Assembly (NCBI RefSeq): GCF_022513565.1
Contig: NZ_JAKWBE010000016.1
Coordinates: 62,001-126,000 of the forward strand
Length of the DNA stretch: 64,000 nucleotides
Reading direction: 5' to 3'
Source: Streptomyces gilvus
Lineage (GTDB): Bacteria; Actinomycetota; Actinomycetes; Streptomycetales; Streptomycetaceae
The notes under the pieces are model-generated. The model was not told the DNA's origin. It saw nothing but the letters and a program-made list of their open reading frames with translations, and ran no database searches. A program made the position numbers and the translations under genes. Shown one piece after another: positions 52,408 to 61,000 of this stretch (its first letter is position 1; the number at the start of each line of letters is the position of its first letter).

Positions 52408-52878
52408 GTGGGTCAAGGGAGATATGCGAAAGGCGACGTCGTGGCCATCTCGGTGACTGACGAAAAGAACGCCTTGGCGCAGGTCGTCGAGAAGCTACAC
52501 GGAAATGTCTTGCTGGCGGTGTTCTCGGGGCTTCTGGACGCCGACGAGGTGTGCGATGTGAATTCGTTCGCTTTCGACGATCCGATCTTCCTGATGGAGA
52601 CGATGGATCTACGAATCAAGGACGGGGTCTGGAGAATCTTGGGGCATCGCGAGGTGTCCGGTGATATCCCGATACCTGAATATAAGGTTTGGGTCGAACC
52701 GCCGGGCGAATATCGCATCCAGGACATCCATGGAAACATAGGGGATTCGCTCACTTCGGAGCGGGCGGAGAAGATGAGACTTCAGAAGTCGTTCTCCCCG
52801 GCTGTCGTCGAGACAGCCCTCCGCGGATTCCACGGAATGGGGCCCTGGCGTCCGTTCTTTGATGAGCTGACGCTCTGA
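52408..52878 (+). CDS. Imm26-like immunity protein
   Basis: The 156-residue product has the Imm26 pattern: YAKGDVVAISVTDEKNALAQ (KGD...aI) at the start, VLLAVFSGL, WRILGHREVSGDIPIPEYKV (w.i.G...p..P.y.v) and a C-terminal helix. Such proteins protect the cell against polymorphic toxins; no matching toxin tip is encoded beside it, so it is an orphan. Start GTG 52408 follows GGCGAGGAG by a suitable distance. GC content is well below that of the backbone genes, suggesting recent acquisition. Confidence 0.62.
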   Translation: MGQGRYAKGDVVAISVTDEKNALAQVVEKLHGNVLLAVFSGLLDADEVCDVNSFAFDDPIFLMETMDLRIKDGVWRILGHREVSGDIPIPEYKVWVEPPGEYRIQDIHGNIGDSLTSERAEKMRLQKSFSPAVVETALRGFHGMGPWRPFFDELTL

Positions 52879-53140
52879 CGCGAAGGCCTGCTGGAGACCT
52901 TCGGCAGGCCTCTTCGGCGGCTGTCCTGTGGGCCTATCCTTTATACCCGGTCTGCTCATGTGCTGCGTGTAATGTCTAGTCGTAAAACCTTTGAGTCCAG
53001 TTCTGCGGACCCGTCTTGCTACCTGCAGAGAGTATGTCTCTCGGAGTGGCAAAGGCAAAGGTGGTGTGACTCCACGTGAGCACGCTGCTTAAGGAGTAGC
53101 GTCGCCTCCCGGTGGGCAACCCGAACGGATAGGTGCATTG

Positions 53141-53527
53141 ATGCTGTTCGCCTCGGGTATGACTCGATTTGCCCACGGTTTGGTCATTGTTGCCGCACCG
53201 GGAGTGGACGGTCACGAGGGCTGGGACGCCGGAAACGACGTGGTTCACGGTGGCCCGGACTCGTTGTTCATCGCTGTCCAGCAGGCTGCCAGCGGTCCCT
53301 TTTCGGTGGAGTGCGTGCAGGGGCCATGTCAGCCGGACGGTAAGGTCCTCGTGTACTCGGGAAGGCTGACACTGCCCCAGGCGGCCATTGAGATTTCGGA
53401 TCCGAATGAATCCTTGAGGTTGTTGATTCCTGTTCCGAATATCGAGAATCAGGTCGAGGTCTACGGTGACGGCAGCGATGAGCCGGATGCGGTTACGATC
53501 GTTCTAACGGGGGAGGCTTCGTGGTGA
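53141..53527 (+). CDS. Hypothetical protein in the immunity gene cluster
   Basis: The 128-residue product is beta-rich, without signal or membrane segment: LVIVAAPGVDGHEGWDAG, LFIAVQQAASGPFSVECVQG, VLVYSGRLTLPQAAIEISD. The spacing faintly recalls ComJ-like nuclease inhibitors, but I would not assign that. Location among immunity genes and low GC suggest a similar defensive role. ATG 53141 lacks a strong ribosome site; TTG 53138 is just upstream. The 262-nt gap before it (52879-53140) shows nothing I can name. A terminator follows. Confidence 0.55.
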   Translation: MLFASGMTRFAHGLVIVAAPGVDGHEGWDAGNDVVHGGPDSLFIAVQQAASGPFSVECVQGPCQPDGKVLVYSGRLTLPQAAIEISDPNESLRLLIPVPNIENQVEVYGDGSDEPDAVTIVLTGEASW

Positions 53528-53558
53528 GCCGCGATGCTTGATACCCGGAAGCCGCATC

Positions 53559-53593
53559 CCAAGCCCCGCCGAATTCCGTTCCGGCGGGCTTGG
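53559..53593 (+). terminator. Terminator with T-run
   Basis: CCAAGCCCCGCCG (53559-53571) and CGGCGGGCTTGG (53582-53593) pair with one bulged C, followed by TGTTTT, 32 nt after the upstream stop. Confidence 0.75.
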
Positions 53594-53725
53594 TGTTTTC
53601 GGTGGGAGTAAAGGCTTCGGGTGCCGCGGCAGGCTTCGTGTCGACAGCGCGGACGTACCCTTCGCTCCGCGCTGCGCGGCTGCATCGCCTGCCTCGGTCA
53701 CCTGCCAATGCAGGTGGGAGGGGCC

Positions 53726-54046
53726 GTGGTTGTACGTTCGGGCAGTGCGTCGGGAGACGATCCGCTCCGTGCGCTCATGCGGTGGTACCGGGCGCAGTGT
53801 GACGGGGACTGGGAGCATGAGTTCGGGGTGCGGATCGTGAGCCTCGACAATCCCGGGTGGAGCCTTGAGGTGGATCTCGTGGAGAGGACGGCGGAGGGCC
53901 GGACGATGCCCAGGCGTCGCCGGGACGACGGCGGGCGGTGGCTGGTCGCCTGGTCCGACGGGGAGGTGTTCCGGGCGTCGTGCGATCCCGTGTCCCTGGA
54001 AGCGGTCCTGGAGCTGTTCCTGGAGTTCGTGGCTCAGGAGGGGTGA
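53726..54046 (+). CDS. Imm53-like immunity protein
   Basis: The 106-residue product carries the Imm53 hallmark almost unchanged: LRALMRWYRAQCDGDWEHEF, then GVRIVSLDNPGWSLEVDL, and a C-terminal acidic helix LEAVLELFLEFVAQ. Imm53 proteins neutralise polymorphic toxin tips; no cognate toxin is next to it. GTG 53726 is chosen to fit the usual family length; ATG 53708 would add six residues, and neither start has an ideally spaced ribosome site. It ends within the convergent NmrA-like gene (13-bp overlap). Confidence 0.78.
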   Translation: MVVRSGSASGDDPLRALMRWYRAQCDGDWEHEFGVRIVSLDNPGWSLEVDLVERTAEGRTMPRRRRDDGGRWLVAWSDGEVFRASCDPVSLEAVLELFLEFVAQEG

Positions 54047-54903
54047 CCCTCGAACATCCGCGCATGCGCCCTCGCCCACTGCCGGAACGTCCGTGGCGGG
54101 CGGCCCAGGATCTTCTCGACCGTCGGTAGGACCTCCGCGCCGCGGTCGGTCTTCAGGGTGCGGTGCATGATCGCGTCGGTGACCTCGGGTGGGAAGCCGT
54201 GGCGTCGCATGCCCGCTCGGGCCGTCTCCGGGGGGACGCGGACGGCGTGCAGGTCGCGGCCCAGGGTCTCGCCCAGGATCGTCAGTTCGTCGAGCGGTGT
54301 GAGGGATTCGGGTCCGCTCAGTTCGTAGGTCGTGCCCGCGTGTTCCGTGGAGTCGGTCGTCAGGGCTCGGGCCGCGATCTCCGCCACGTCCGCCGGGTCG
54401 ATGCTCGCCGCCGGGCGGTCGGCGAAGGGGAGGGGGACCGGGGCGCCGGAACGCACGGGGCCTGCCCACTGCAGCGCGTTGGACATGAAGCGGCCGGGGC
54501 GGAGCAAGGTCCACGTCCACTCGTGGGACGTCACGGCGGCCTCGGCCGCCGCGTGCCAGCGGGCGATCACGTCCCTGCCCGTGCCGCCGTCCAGGACCGA
54601 CAGTTTCACCACGCGCCGGACCCCGGCCCGCGCCGCCGCCTGAGCGAGGGCGAGGTCGTGGGTCGGGCCCGGCGGGGTCGTGCCGACTCCCTGCGCCGAC
54701 ATCAGGAAGGCCCCGGAGGCGCCCGCGAACGCCGCCGGGAGGCTCGCCGGGTCGTCCGCGTCGCCGTACACCGCCTCCACCCCGGACGGCAGCCGGGCCC
54801 CGGACGGGTGGCGGGTCATCGCCCGCACGGGGTGGCCGGCGCCGGTCAGGTGTCGTACCAGCTCGCCGCCGACGTGGCCCGTCGCACCGGTCACCAGGAT
54901 CAT
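54034..54903 (-). CDS. NmrA-like NAD(P)-binding oxidoreductase
   Basis: The 289-residue protein is an atypical short-chain dehydrogenase: MILVTGATGHVGGELVRHL for the dinucleotide, then VRAMTRHPS, VVKLSVLDGG, and WTLLRPGRFMSNAL with the NmrA-type pattern in place of YxxxK. Members act as redox sensors or quinone/other reductases. Start ATG 54903 with GAGGAGA upstream on the minus strand; a longer frame exists but lacks a site. It is divergent from the small gene at 55094. Confidence 0.85.
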   Translation of the reverse strand: MILVTGATGHVGGELVRHLTGAGHPVRAMTRHPSGARLPSGVEAVYGDADDPASLPAAFAGASGAFLMSAQGVGTTPPGPTHDLALAQAAARAGVRRVVKLSVLDGGTGRDVIARWHAAAEAAVTSHEWTWTLLRPGRFMSNALQWAGPVRSGAPVPLPFADRPAASIDPADVAEIAARALTTDSTEHAGTTYELSGPESLTPLDELTILGETLGRDLHAVRVPPETARAGMRRHGFPPEVTDAIMHRTLKTDRGAEVLPTVEKILGRPPRTFRQWARAHARMFEGHPS

Positions 54904-55093
54904 CGCCGTCTCCTCTCGTCGGTGGTCCCTCGTCCCAGCCTGCGCGCGCCGGTCGGCCGGGCGCGTCGCACCCGTGGATGCAGCGGCCCTGCTCCCCCGG
55001 GAGTAGCGCCCCCCCCATGACAGGGCGAACCGCATATATCAGGCATACCGTGGACTCGTGCAGCTGTGCGTCGATCAGAAGAAGGTGAGTGCG

Positions 55094-55384
55094 ATGCGCG
55101 TACTGCTCAAGGCCGCCATGAACACCGAGAAGACCAACGAGGCCATCCGCAACGGCACCATGACCAAGCTGGTCCAGGAGTCCATCGAACACATCAAGCC
55201 CGAGGCGGCCTACTTCACCACCGACAACGGCAAGCGCACCATGTTCCTGGTCTTCGACATGCAGGACAGCGCGCAGATGCCGTCGATCGCCGAGCCGTTC
55301 TTCCTCGACATGGACGCCGAGATCAGCTACACCCCCGTCATGAACGCCGAGGACCTGAAGCGGGGCCTGGCGCAGCTCGGCTGA
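55094..55384 (+). CDS. Conserved hypothetical protein, ferredoxin-like fold
   Basis: The 96-residue product reads MRVLLKAAMNTEKTNEAIRN, KPEAAYFTTDNGKRTMFLVF and ISYTPVMNAEDLKRGL, an alternating strand-helix pattern that suggests a dimeric alpha/beta barrel-like protein. I know of similar actinobacterial proteins but not of a function. ATG 55094 has AGAAGGTGAG upstream, preferred over an in-frame GTG at 55058. Confidence 0.72.
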   Translation: MRVLLKAAMNTEKTNEAIRNGTMTKLVQESIEHIKPEAAYFTTDNGKRTMFLVFDMQDSAQMPSIAEPFFLDMDAEISYTPVMNAEDLKRGLAQLG

Positions 55385-55398
55385 GTCTCGGCTGGTCC

Positions 55399-56079
55399 TC
55401 AGCTGAAGACGATCATCGACCCCTGCGCAAGACTTCGCGTCGCCGCCGCGTGCAGGCCGAGCCACACGTGGCGCTCCCGGGCGAAGGGGCTGGGGTCGTA
55501 CGGCGCCGGGACGGCGGGCTCCTCCAACTCCGTGGGGGCGCGCGGCGGTTCCGGTGCCGCAGGGGGGTTGGCCGGGTCGATGCCGATGGCGGGGGCGACG
55601 TACTCCAGCTCGCGCAGCAGGGCCTGGGAGGAGCCCAGGGGGCCGCCGCCGGCCAGCAGGTCGTCGTTGGAGAGGGGGTGGGGGAAGTCGACGGGGACGT
55701 AGGCGCCGGCGTGGTCGTAGTGCCAGACCAGGTGCGACTGCTGGGCCGTCGACTCGAACATCTCCAGCAACTGCTCGTAGTCGCCGCCCAGTTCGTCGAC
55801 GGGCGTCATCGGCAGCCCGCAGACCTGCAGCAGATAGACGCGGCGCAGGAAGTGCAGGGCGTCGTAGTCGAAGCCGGCCACCGGGGCGACCTCGCCGGAC
55901 AGGCCCGGCATGTACTGGTACACCGGCACCGGGGGGAGTCCGGCCGCGGCGAGCACGTTGTTGTACTGCGCGAGTTCGTCGGCGAAGGGATTGTCGGGGG
56001 TGTGGCACAACACGTCGACGAGCGGTACCAGCCACAGGTCACAGGCCAAAGAGGGCTCCCTAGCGAGGTGGTCAGTCAT
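55399..56079 (-). CDS. Conserved hypothetical protein
   Basis: The 226-residue product is acidic, without signal peptide or membrane span. It begins MTDHLAREPSLACDLWLVPL and contains YDALHFLRRVYLLQVCGLP, FESTAQQSHLVWHYDHAGAY and LGSSQALLRELEYVAPAIG, and a Pro-rich stretch followed by RERHVWLGLHAAATRSLAQGS. I do not recognise the family. It is 55 bp upstream of nothing on its own strand except the divergent region; the large GT gene ends to its right on the same strand and may be transcribed into it. Confidence 0.68.
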   Translation of the reverse strand: MTDHLAREPSLACDLWLVPLVDVLCHTPDNPFADELAQYNNVLAAAGLPPVPVYQYMPGLSGEVAPVAGFDYDALHFLRRVYLLQVCGLPMTPVDELGGDYEQLLEMFESTAQQSHLVWHYDHAGAYVPVDFPHPLSNDDLLAGGGPLGSSQALLRELEYVAPAIGIDPANPPAAPEPPRAPTELEEPAVPAPYDPSPFARERHVWLGLHAAATRSLAQGSMIVFS

Positions 56080-56134
56080 GGCAGGGTAGTCGGTGCGGCT
56101 CGGGGAGTACCCCGTTCGGAGAGGTCGGCTCGGG

Positions 56135-58588
56135 TCAGCTCCCCTTGTGCAGGTCCCATACCCACACGCCGTCCACCCACTTCCCGCCATGGCCCACCAG
56201 TTCGGTGACGGCCGTGCGCAGGGCGCCGTCGTTGGGCTGCGGGGCCACCACCAGCGCTCCCGCCTTCCAGAAGGCGAAGTCGCGCTGGGCCTGCGCCCGC
56301 CAGTTCTTGCCGATCGTGGGGATCTTCCCGCTGTAGCGGACGTCACGGAGCATGTTGGAGGTGTAGCGGGGGGAGGCGGTGTAGATGCCGATGCGGTCCC
56401 GGCCGTAGGGGCCGTTGAAGTAGCCGCCGGGCAGCTTGAAGCCGAGCCCCGCCTCGACCTGCCAGTGCAGCTGCTCGGCGTACCCGGAGTCGGGCAGCGG
56501 CACGGTCACCAGGGACTCGCCGCGGCCCACGTACGCCTTCCACGCCCCGTCGGTGAAGAAGGCCGGCGTCTGCGGGCGCTCGACCGCCTTGAGCGGGGCC
56601 GGGATCAGCGGGATCAGGGCGAGACTGATCCCGAGCAGGCCGATGTACTGCGTGCCGAGCTTCCTCGTCGCGGCCAGCCGTTCCAGCGCCAGGGCGAGCA
56701 GCATGCCGAGCACGGGCGCGCAGATCATCGCGACCCGGCCCTCGATCACCGACTCGAACAGGGGCATCTTGGCGAGCAGCGCCCAGGGGCCGGGGTAGAC
56801 GTCGTCCGTCATCGGGACGCGGATCTTCGGGCCGAGGGAGAGGAGCGCCGCGCCCACCGCGGTGAACGCCAGCACCCTGACCAGGGCCCGCTCCCAGAGT
56901 CGTACGACGATCGCGAACGCGACGAGGACCAGCGGCCAGCCGTAGAAGGCGTTCTGCTCGGTCGGGTTCAGGGACAGGGAGTTGGCCCGCAGCTCGTCGC
57001 CCGCGACCAGCGAGCGCTCCGCGAAGGACAGCAGGGACAGGGGGCTGTTGCCGGCGTTGTCGCCGTGCAGCACGCTCTTGTAGCTCTGCGGGCCGGCGAA
57101 CTGCCAGGTCAGCGCGTAGGCGACCAGGGGGAGGCAGACCCCGGCGGCGACCGCGAGTCCCTTCAGCAGCGGCCGCCAGGCGGTCCGGGCCACGTCGGGG
57201 CGGGCGAGTGCGTAGGCGGCCGCGAAGAGCAGCATGCCGAGCGTCGACAGCAGGAGCGGTTCCTCGCCGAGGAAGATCTGGTACGTCGCCATCAGGCCCA
57301 GCACCACGCCGTCCCGCACGACCCGGGTGCCCTCGCACAGGCGCAGGGCGCGGTCGACGATCAGCGGGATCATGAACAGGATCACGAAGTTGGGGTGCGC
57401 GTTGGCGTGGCTGACCATGGGCGGCGCGAAGGCGGCCAGACAGGCGCCGACGAAGGCCGCGGGGCGGTGCCGTACGACCCGCTTCACGATCAGCCAGTAC
57501 CAGGCGCCGGCGGTCGCGGCGAGGCCCAGGGCCATGCAGACGCTGAGGGAGACCGCCGGGCCGGCCAGCAGGGTGAGGGGAGCGAAGGGGACGGTCAGGC
57601 CCAGCATGACCGTGTTGGCCATGAGGTTCACGCCGTCGGGGAAGCCCTGCAGGTCGGAGAAGAACGGGTTGTCCAGGTGGGCGAGGTTGTGGGCGGTGAC
57701 CGCGAAGAACCACTCCCACTGGTTCTGGTCCTGGAGGGAGTCGGGGAGATAGCGGTGGTTCGGGTCGAAGAGACGGCCCGAGTACAGGGCCGCCGACATC
57801 AGCAGGAAGACGAGGGTGACGAACAGGTCCGCCGGGCGCAGCGAGCGGGCGCGCAGCCGGGCCAGTTCGGTCAGGACCCGGGCGTAGTCGAGGGTGCGGA
57901 CCTTGGAGCCGGGCTGGTGGGACCAGTGGACCGGGACCTCGGCGATCCGCCAGTCGGCGCGGTGGAAGTGGCGCAGGACCTCGACGTCGATGCCCCAGCC
58001 GTTGAGCCGGGAGGCGGCGAAGGCCTCGCGGACCCGGTCGCCGTCGAAGAGCTTGAAGCCGCACTGGGTGTCGCGTATGCCGGGCACGGCGATCCGGCGT
58101 ATGAGTAAGTTGCCCGCGCGACCGAGGAGTTCACGTATGCGGTGCTGACGGCCCTCGATCGTGGCGCCGGGCGCGAAACGCGAGCCGATCGCCGCCGCGT
58201 CGCCCTCGGTGAGCGCCTTGTCGAGCTTCTCCAGCTCCTCTATCGGGGCCGCCAGGTCGGCGTCCGTGACCAGCACCCGGCGGCCGCGGGTGGCGGCGAC
58301 CCCCAGGCGCAGGGCGTTGCCCTTGCCGCGGTTGCGGGGGCTGGTGACCAGCTGGATCCGGGGGTCCTGGCGGGCGGTGACCAGCGCGCCGGTGCCGTCG
58401 GTGGATCCGTCGTCGGCGACGACGACCTCCCAGGTGCCCCAGCGGCCCCCGTTGGCGCGCAGATAGTGGGTGACCGCGTCCAGGGTGGGGCCGAGCCGCA
58501 GCTCCTCGTTGAAGGCCGGTATGACGACGGAGAGGTCCACGGGCGGGCCGACGGGGAGGCCCACGGCCTCCGTGTCCAGGGCGCTCAC
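56135..58588 (-). CDS. GT2 polyprenyl-phosphate glycosyltransferase fused to a multi-span membrane domain
   Basis: The 817-residue protein opens with a DPM1/ALG5-like GT2 domain (about 15-240): VDLSVVIPAFNEELRLG, VVVADDGSTDGTG, DADLAAPIEELEKLD and DTQCGFKLFDGDRV. From about residue 250 there are some twelve membrane spans with extracellular loops reminiscent of GT-C enzymes (DSLQDQNQWEWFFAVTAHN after span one, then HANAHPNFVILF) and a soluble C-terminal domain. It may make a polyprenyl-phosphate sugar and also use it outside. Start GTG 58588 overlaps the stop of the GntR gene (GTGA), so the two are coupled. Confidence 0.85.
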   Translation of the reverse strand: MSALDTEAVGLPVGPPVDLSVVIPAFNEELRLGPTLDAVTHYLRANGGRWGTWEVVVADDGSTDGTGALVTARQDPRIQLVTSPRNRGKGNALRLGVAATRGRRVLVTDADLAAPIEELEKLDKALTEGDAAAIGSRFAPGATIEGRQHRIRELLGRAGNLLIRRIAVPGIRDTQCGFKLFDGDRVREAFAASRLNGWGIDVEVLRHFHRADWRIAEVPVHWSHQPGSKVRTLDYARVLTELARLRARSLRPADLFVTLVFLLMSAALYSGRLFDPNHRYLPDSLQDQNQWEWFFAVTAHNLAHLDNPFFSDLQGFPDGVNLMANTVMLGLTVPFAPLTLLAGPAVSLSVCMALGLAATAGAWYWLIVKRVVRHRPAAFVGACLAAFAPPMVSHANAHPNFVILFMIPLIVDRALRLCEGTRVVRDGVVLGLMATYQIFLGEEPLLLSTLGMLLFAAAYALARPDVARTAWRPLLKGLAVAAGVCLPLVAYALTWQFAGPQSYKSVLHGDNAGNSPLSLLSFAERSLVAGDELRANSLSLNPTEQNAFYGWPLVLVAFAIVVRLWERALVRVLAFTAVGAALLSLGPKIRVPMTDDVYPGPWALLAKMPLFESVIEGRVAMICAPVLGMLLALALERLAATRKLGTQYIGLLGISLALIPLIPAPLKAVERPQTPAFFTDGAWKAYVGRGESLVTVPLPDSGYAEQLHWQVEAGLGFKLPGGYFNGPYGRDRIGIYTASPRYTSNMLRDVRYSGKIPTIGKNWRAQAQRDFAFWKAGALVVAPQPNDGALRTAVTELVGHGGKWVDGVWVWDLHKGS

Positions 58589-59286
58589 CGGTCGGCCAGC
58601 CCCTCGATGAGGGCCAGCGCGTGGTCGTTGTACCCGGCGACGATCGCCTGCGCCGCCTTGGTGTCCCGGCGCGCGAGGGCGTCGACCAGATCGGTGTGGC
58701 CGGACCACAGGGCGCCGCGCAGGTCCTTCAGCCGCCGCAGATGCTGCACCGCGCACACCCAGGACTGCACGCGCAGCCGGTGCAGGAAGTCGGCGAGATA
58801 GGGGTTGCCGAACATGACGCCGAGCTCGTGCCAGAAACGCAGGTCGTAACCGATCAGCACGGTGAGGTCACCGGCCAGCGACGCCCGCTGCGCCTCCTCG
58901 CCGCGCCGCCGGACCCCGGCGAGGGAGGCGTCGGCGCGGGCGTCGTCGGGCGGGGGGAGCCGGTCGGCGCCGGTCTCCAGGGCGTGGAACATGCCGTCGA
59001 TGATCAGGCTGCGGGCCTCGATGATGCCCCGGTAGTCGGCGGCCGAGTACTCGTGGACGTGGAAGCCGCGGTGCTGGTCGGCGTCGAGCAGCCCCTGGGC
59101 CGAGAGGTCGACCAGCGCCTCGCGCACGGGGGTCGCGGAGACGCCGTACTGCTCGGCGATCTCCTTGACCGTGAACTCCTGGCCCGGCTGGAGCCGGCCC
59201 GCCAGTACCTCGTCGCGAAGCGCGTCGGCGATCTGCTGCCGCAGGGTGCTGCGGGTCACGGAGCCGTTGCCGCTGCTGCCGGGCAT
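58585..59286 (-). CDS. GntR/FadR-family transcriptional regulator
   Basis: The 233-residue protein has a GntR winged helix (LRQQIADALRDEVLAGRLQP, VKEIAEQYGVSATPVREALV) and an FCD ligand-binding domain with the metal-site residues Asp, His and His in DLRFWHELGV, SGHTDLVDAL and YNDHALALI. It probably responds to a small carboxylate. ATG 59286 with AGGAGA is preferred to the longer frame starting at 59343. It is co-oriented with the class III aminotransferase upstream and coupled to the GT2 fusion gene downstream, so its target is not clear. Confidence 0.85.
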   Translation of the reverse strand: MPGSSGNGSVTRSTLRQQIADALRDEVLAGRLQPGQEFTVKEIAEQYGVSATPVREALVDLSAQGLLDADQHRGFHVHEYSAADYRGIIEARSLIIDGMFHALETGADRLPPPDDARADASLAGVRRRGEEAQRASLAGDLTVLIGYDLRFWHELGVMFGNPYLADFLHRLRVQSWVCAVQHLRRLKDLRGALWSGHTDLVDALARRDTKAAQAIVAGYNDHALALIEGLADR

Positions 59287-59444
59287 GGTCGGGGCGTCTC
59301 CTCGAAAACGTCGGGTGGCGTACTCGTCCCTATCTACGAGCACGCCACCTTACGCGTTCGGGTTCCCGCGCTGTTTACCCGCGTAGCTGTGCGCGGCCAG
59401 TGCGGCACCTGAGGGCGAGTGGTCGACTACCCGCGGTAACTCGC

Positions 59445-60833
59445 CTACGCCGTGTACTCGTCGGCGACCGACAGTGCCGCGTCCAGCGCCGCGAAGCCCT
59501 CCTTCAGCTCCGCCTCGCCGACGTTGCACGGCGGCACCACATGGGTGCGGTTCATGTTCACGAAGGGCCACAGTCCGTGCTTCTTCGCGGCGGCGGCGAA
59601 GGCGGCCATCGGCGCGTTCGCCTCACCGGTCGCGTTGTACGGCACCAGCGGCTCCCGCGTCTCCCGGTCCTTCACCAGCTCCAGCGCCCAGAACATGCCG
59701 ACCCCGCGCACCTCACCGATGCTCGGGTGCCGCTCGGCCAGCTCGCGCAGCGCGGGCGCGACGACGCTCTCGCCGAGCCGCCGCGCGTTGTCGACGACCC
59801 CTTCCTCCGCCATCACGTTGATCGTCGCGACGGCGGCGGCGCAGGCGAGCGGATGCCCGGAGTAGGTCAGCCCGCCGGGGTAGGGGCGCCGGGCGAAGGT
59901 CTCGGCGATCGCCCCGGAGACGGCGACACCGCCGAGCGGCACATACCCGCTGTTCACGCCCTTGGCGAAGGTCATCAGGTCCGGCGTGACACCGGACAGG
60001 CCGGCCGCGAACCACTCACCGGTGCGCCCGAACCCGGCCATGACCTCGTCCAGGACGAAGACGATCCCGTGCCGGTCGCAGATCTCCCGCACCCCGGCGA
60101 GATACCCGGGCGGCGGCACCATGATCCCGGCCGTCCCCGGCACGGTCTCCAGGACGATCGCGGCGACGGTGCCGGGCCCCTCGAAGGCGATGGTCGTCTC
60201 CAGGTGCTCCAGCGCCCGCGCGCACTCCTGCTCCTCGGTCTCGGCGTAGAAGCGGGAGCGGTAGAGGTACGGCGCCCAGAAGTGCACGACCCCGGCGGCG
60301 GCGCTGTCGGAGGCCCAACGCCGGGGATCCCCGGTGATGTTGACGGCCTGCTGGGTACCGCCGTGGTACGAGCGGTACGCCGACAGCACCTTGGCCCGCC
60401 CGGTGTGCAGCCGGGCCATGCGCACCGCGTGCTCGACGGCGTCGGCGCCGCCGTTGGTGAAGAAGATCTTGTCCAGGTCGCCCGGGGTCCGCTCGGCGAT
60501 CAGCCGTGCCGCCTCCGACCGGGCCTCGATCGCGAAGGCCGGCGCGAAGGTGGACAGGTGCGCGGCCTGTTCCTGGATCGCGGCGACGACCTTCGGGTGC
60601 TGGTAGCCGATGTTGGTGTAGACGAGCCCGCTGCTGAAGTCGAGATACCGCTTCCCGTCGTAGTCCCAGAAGTACGACCCCTCCGCACCGGCGACGGCGA
60701 GCGGGTCGATGAGCTCCTGCGCGGACCAGGAGTGGAAGACGTGCGCGCGGTCCGCGGCCTTCACGGCGGCGCCGACCTCGGGGTGTGGCTGAGGGGTCAT
60801 GGCGCCGACCTCGGGGTGTGGCTGAGGGGTCAT
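59445..60833 (-). CDS. Class III PLP-dependent aminotransferase
   Basis: The 462-residue enzyme has the omega-aminotransferase pattern: WDYDGKRYLDFSSGLVYTNI, FFTNGGADAVEHAVRMAR, YRSYHGGTQQA, VLDEVMAGFGRTGEW, and the PLP Lys in LMTFAKGVNSGYVPLGG. Partners are probably omega-amino acids and pyruvate or 2-oxoglutarate; substrate unknown. Its first 22 codons are a 33-bp tandem duplication giving MTPQPHPEVGA twice, hence two ATG starts (60833 and 60800). The original start was probably 60800. GntR regulator gene lies 158 bp downstream. Confidence 0.9.
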   Translation of the reverse strand: MTPQPHPEVGAMTPQPHPEVGAAVKAADRAHVFHSWSAQELIDPLAVAGAEGSYFWDYDGKRYLDFSSGLVYTNIGYQHPKVVAAIQEQAAHLSTFAPAFAIEARSEAARLIAERTPGDLDKIFFTNGGADAVEHAVRMARLHTGRAKVLSAYRSYHGGTQQAVNITGDPRRWASDSAAAGVVHFWAPYLYRSRFYAETEEQECARALEHLETTIAFEGPGTVAAIVLETVPGTAGIMVPPPGYLAGVREICDRHGIVFVLDEVMAGFGRTGEWFAAGLSGVTPDLMTFAKGVNSGYVPLGGVAVSGAIAETFARRPYPGGLTYSGHPLACAAAVATINVMAEEGVVDNARRLGESVVAPALRELAERHPSIGEVRGVGMFWALELVKDRETREPLVPYNATGEANAPMAAFAAAAKKHGLWPFVNMNRTHVVPPCNVGEAELKEGFAALDAALSVADEYTA

Positions 60834-60836
60834 GGC
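60771..60836 (-). repeat. 33-bp tandem duplication covering a start codon
   Basis: Positions 60771-60803 and 60804-60836 are identical. Each copy includes an ATG for the class III aminotransferase on the minus strand. Confidence 0.97.
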
Positions 60837-60941
60837 GGCGAGCGTAGGGGCGGGGTGGGAGGGGGCGATATCGGCGACCTGTCTGCGGTGCGGGGGTTTC
60901 CGCGACAGGTTGTCGACGGGAGAGTATTCATGCCGGTCATT

Positions 60942-60974
60942 GACAGTATGCTGTCTAAATGACAGTCTGCTGTC
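60942..60974. promoter_or_regulatory. Twin 14-bp palindromes, candidate MarR operator
   Basis: GACAG-TATG-CTGTC (60942-60955) and GACAG-TCTG-CTGTC (60961-60974) are two palindromes with identical arms, 5 bp apart (19 bp centre to centre, nearly two helical turns). They lie 27 bp before the DJ-1/PfpI start codon, whose operon includes a MarR gene. Confidence 0.75.
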
Positions 60975-61000
60975 ATGAGATCCCGTCCGGAGGAGGAGTC

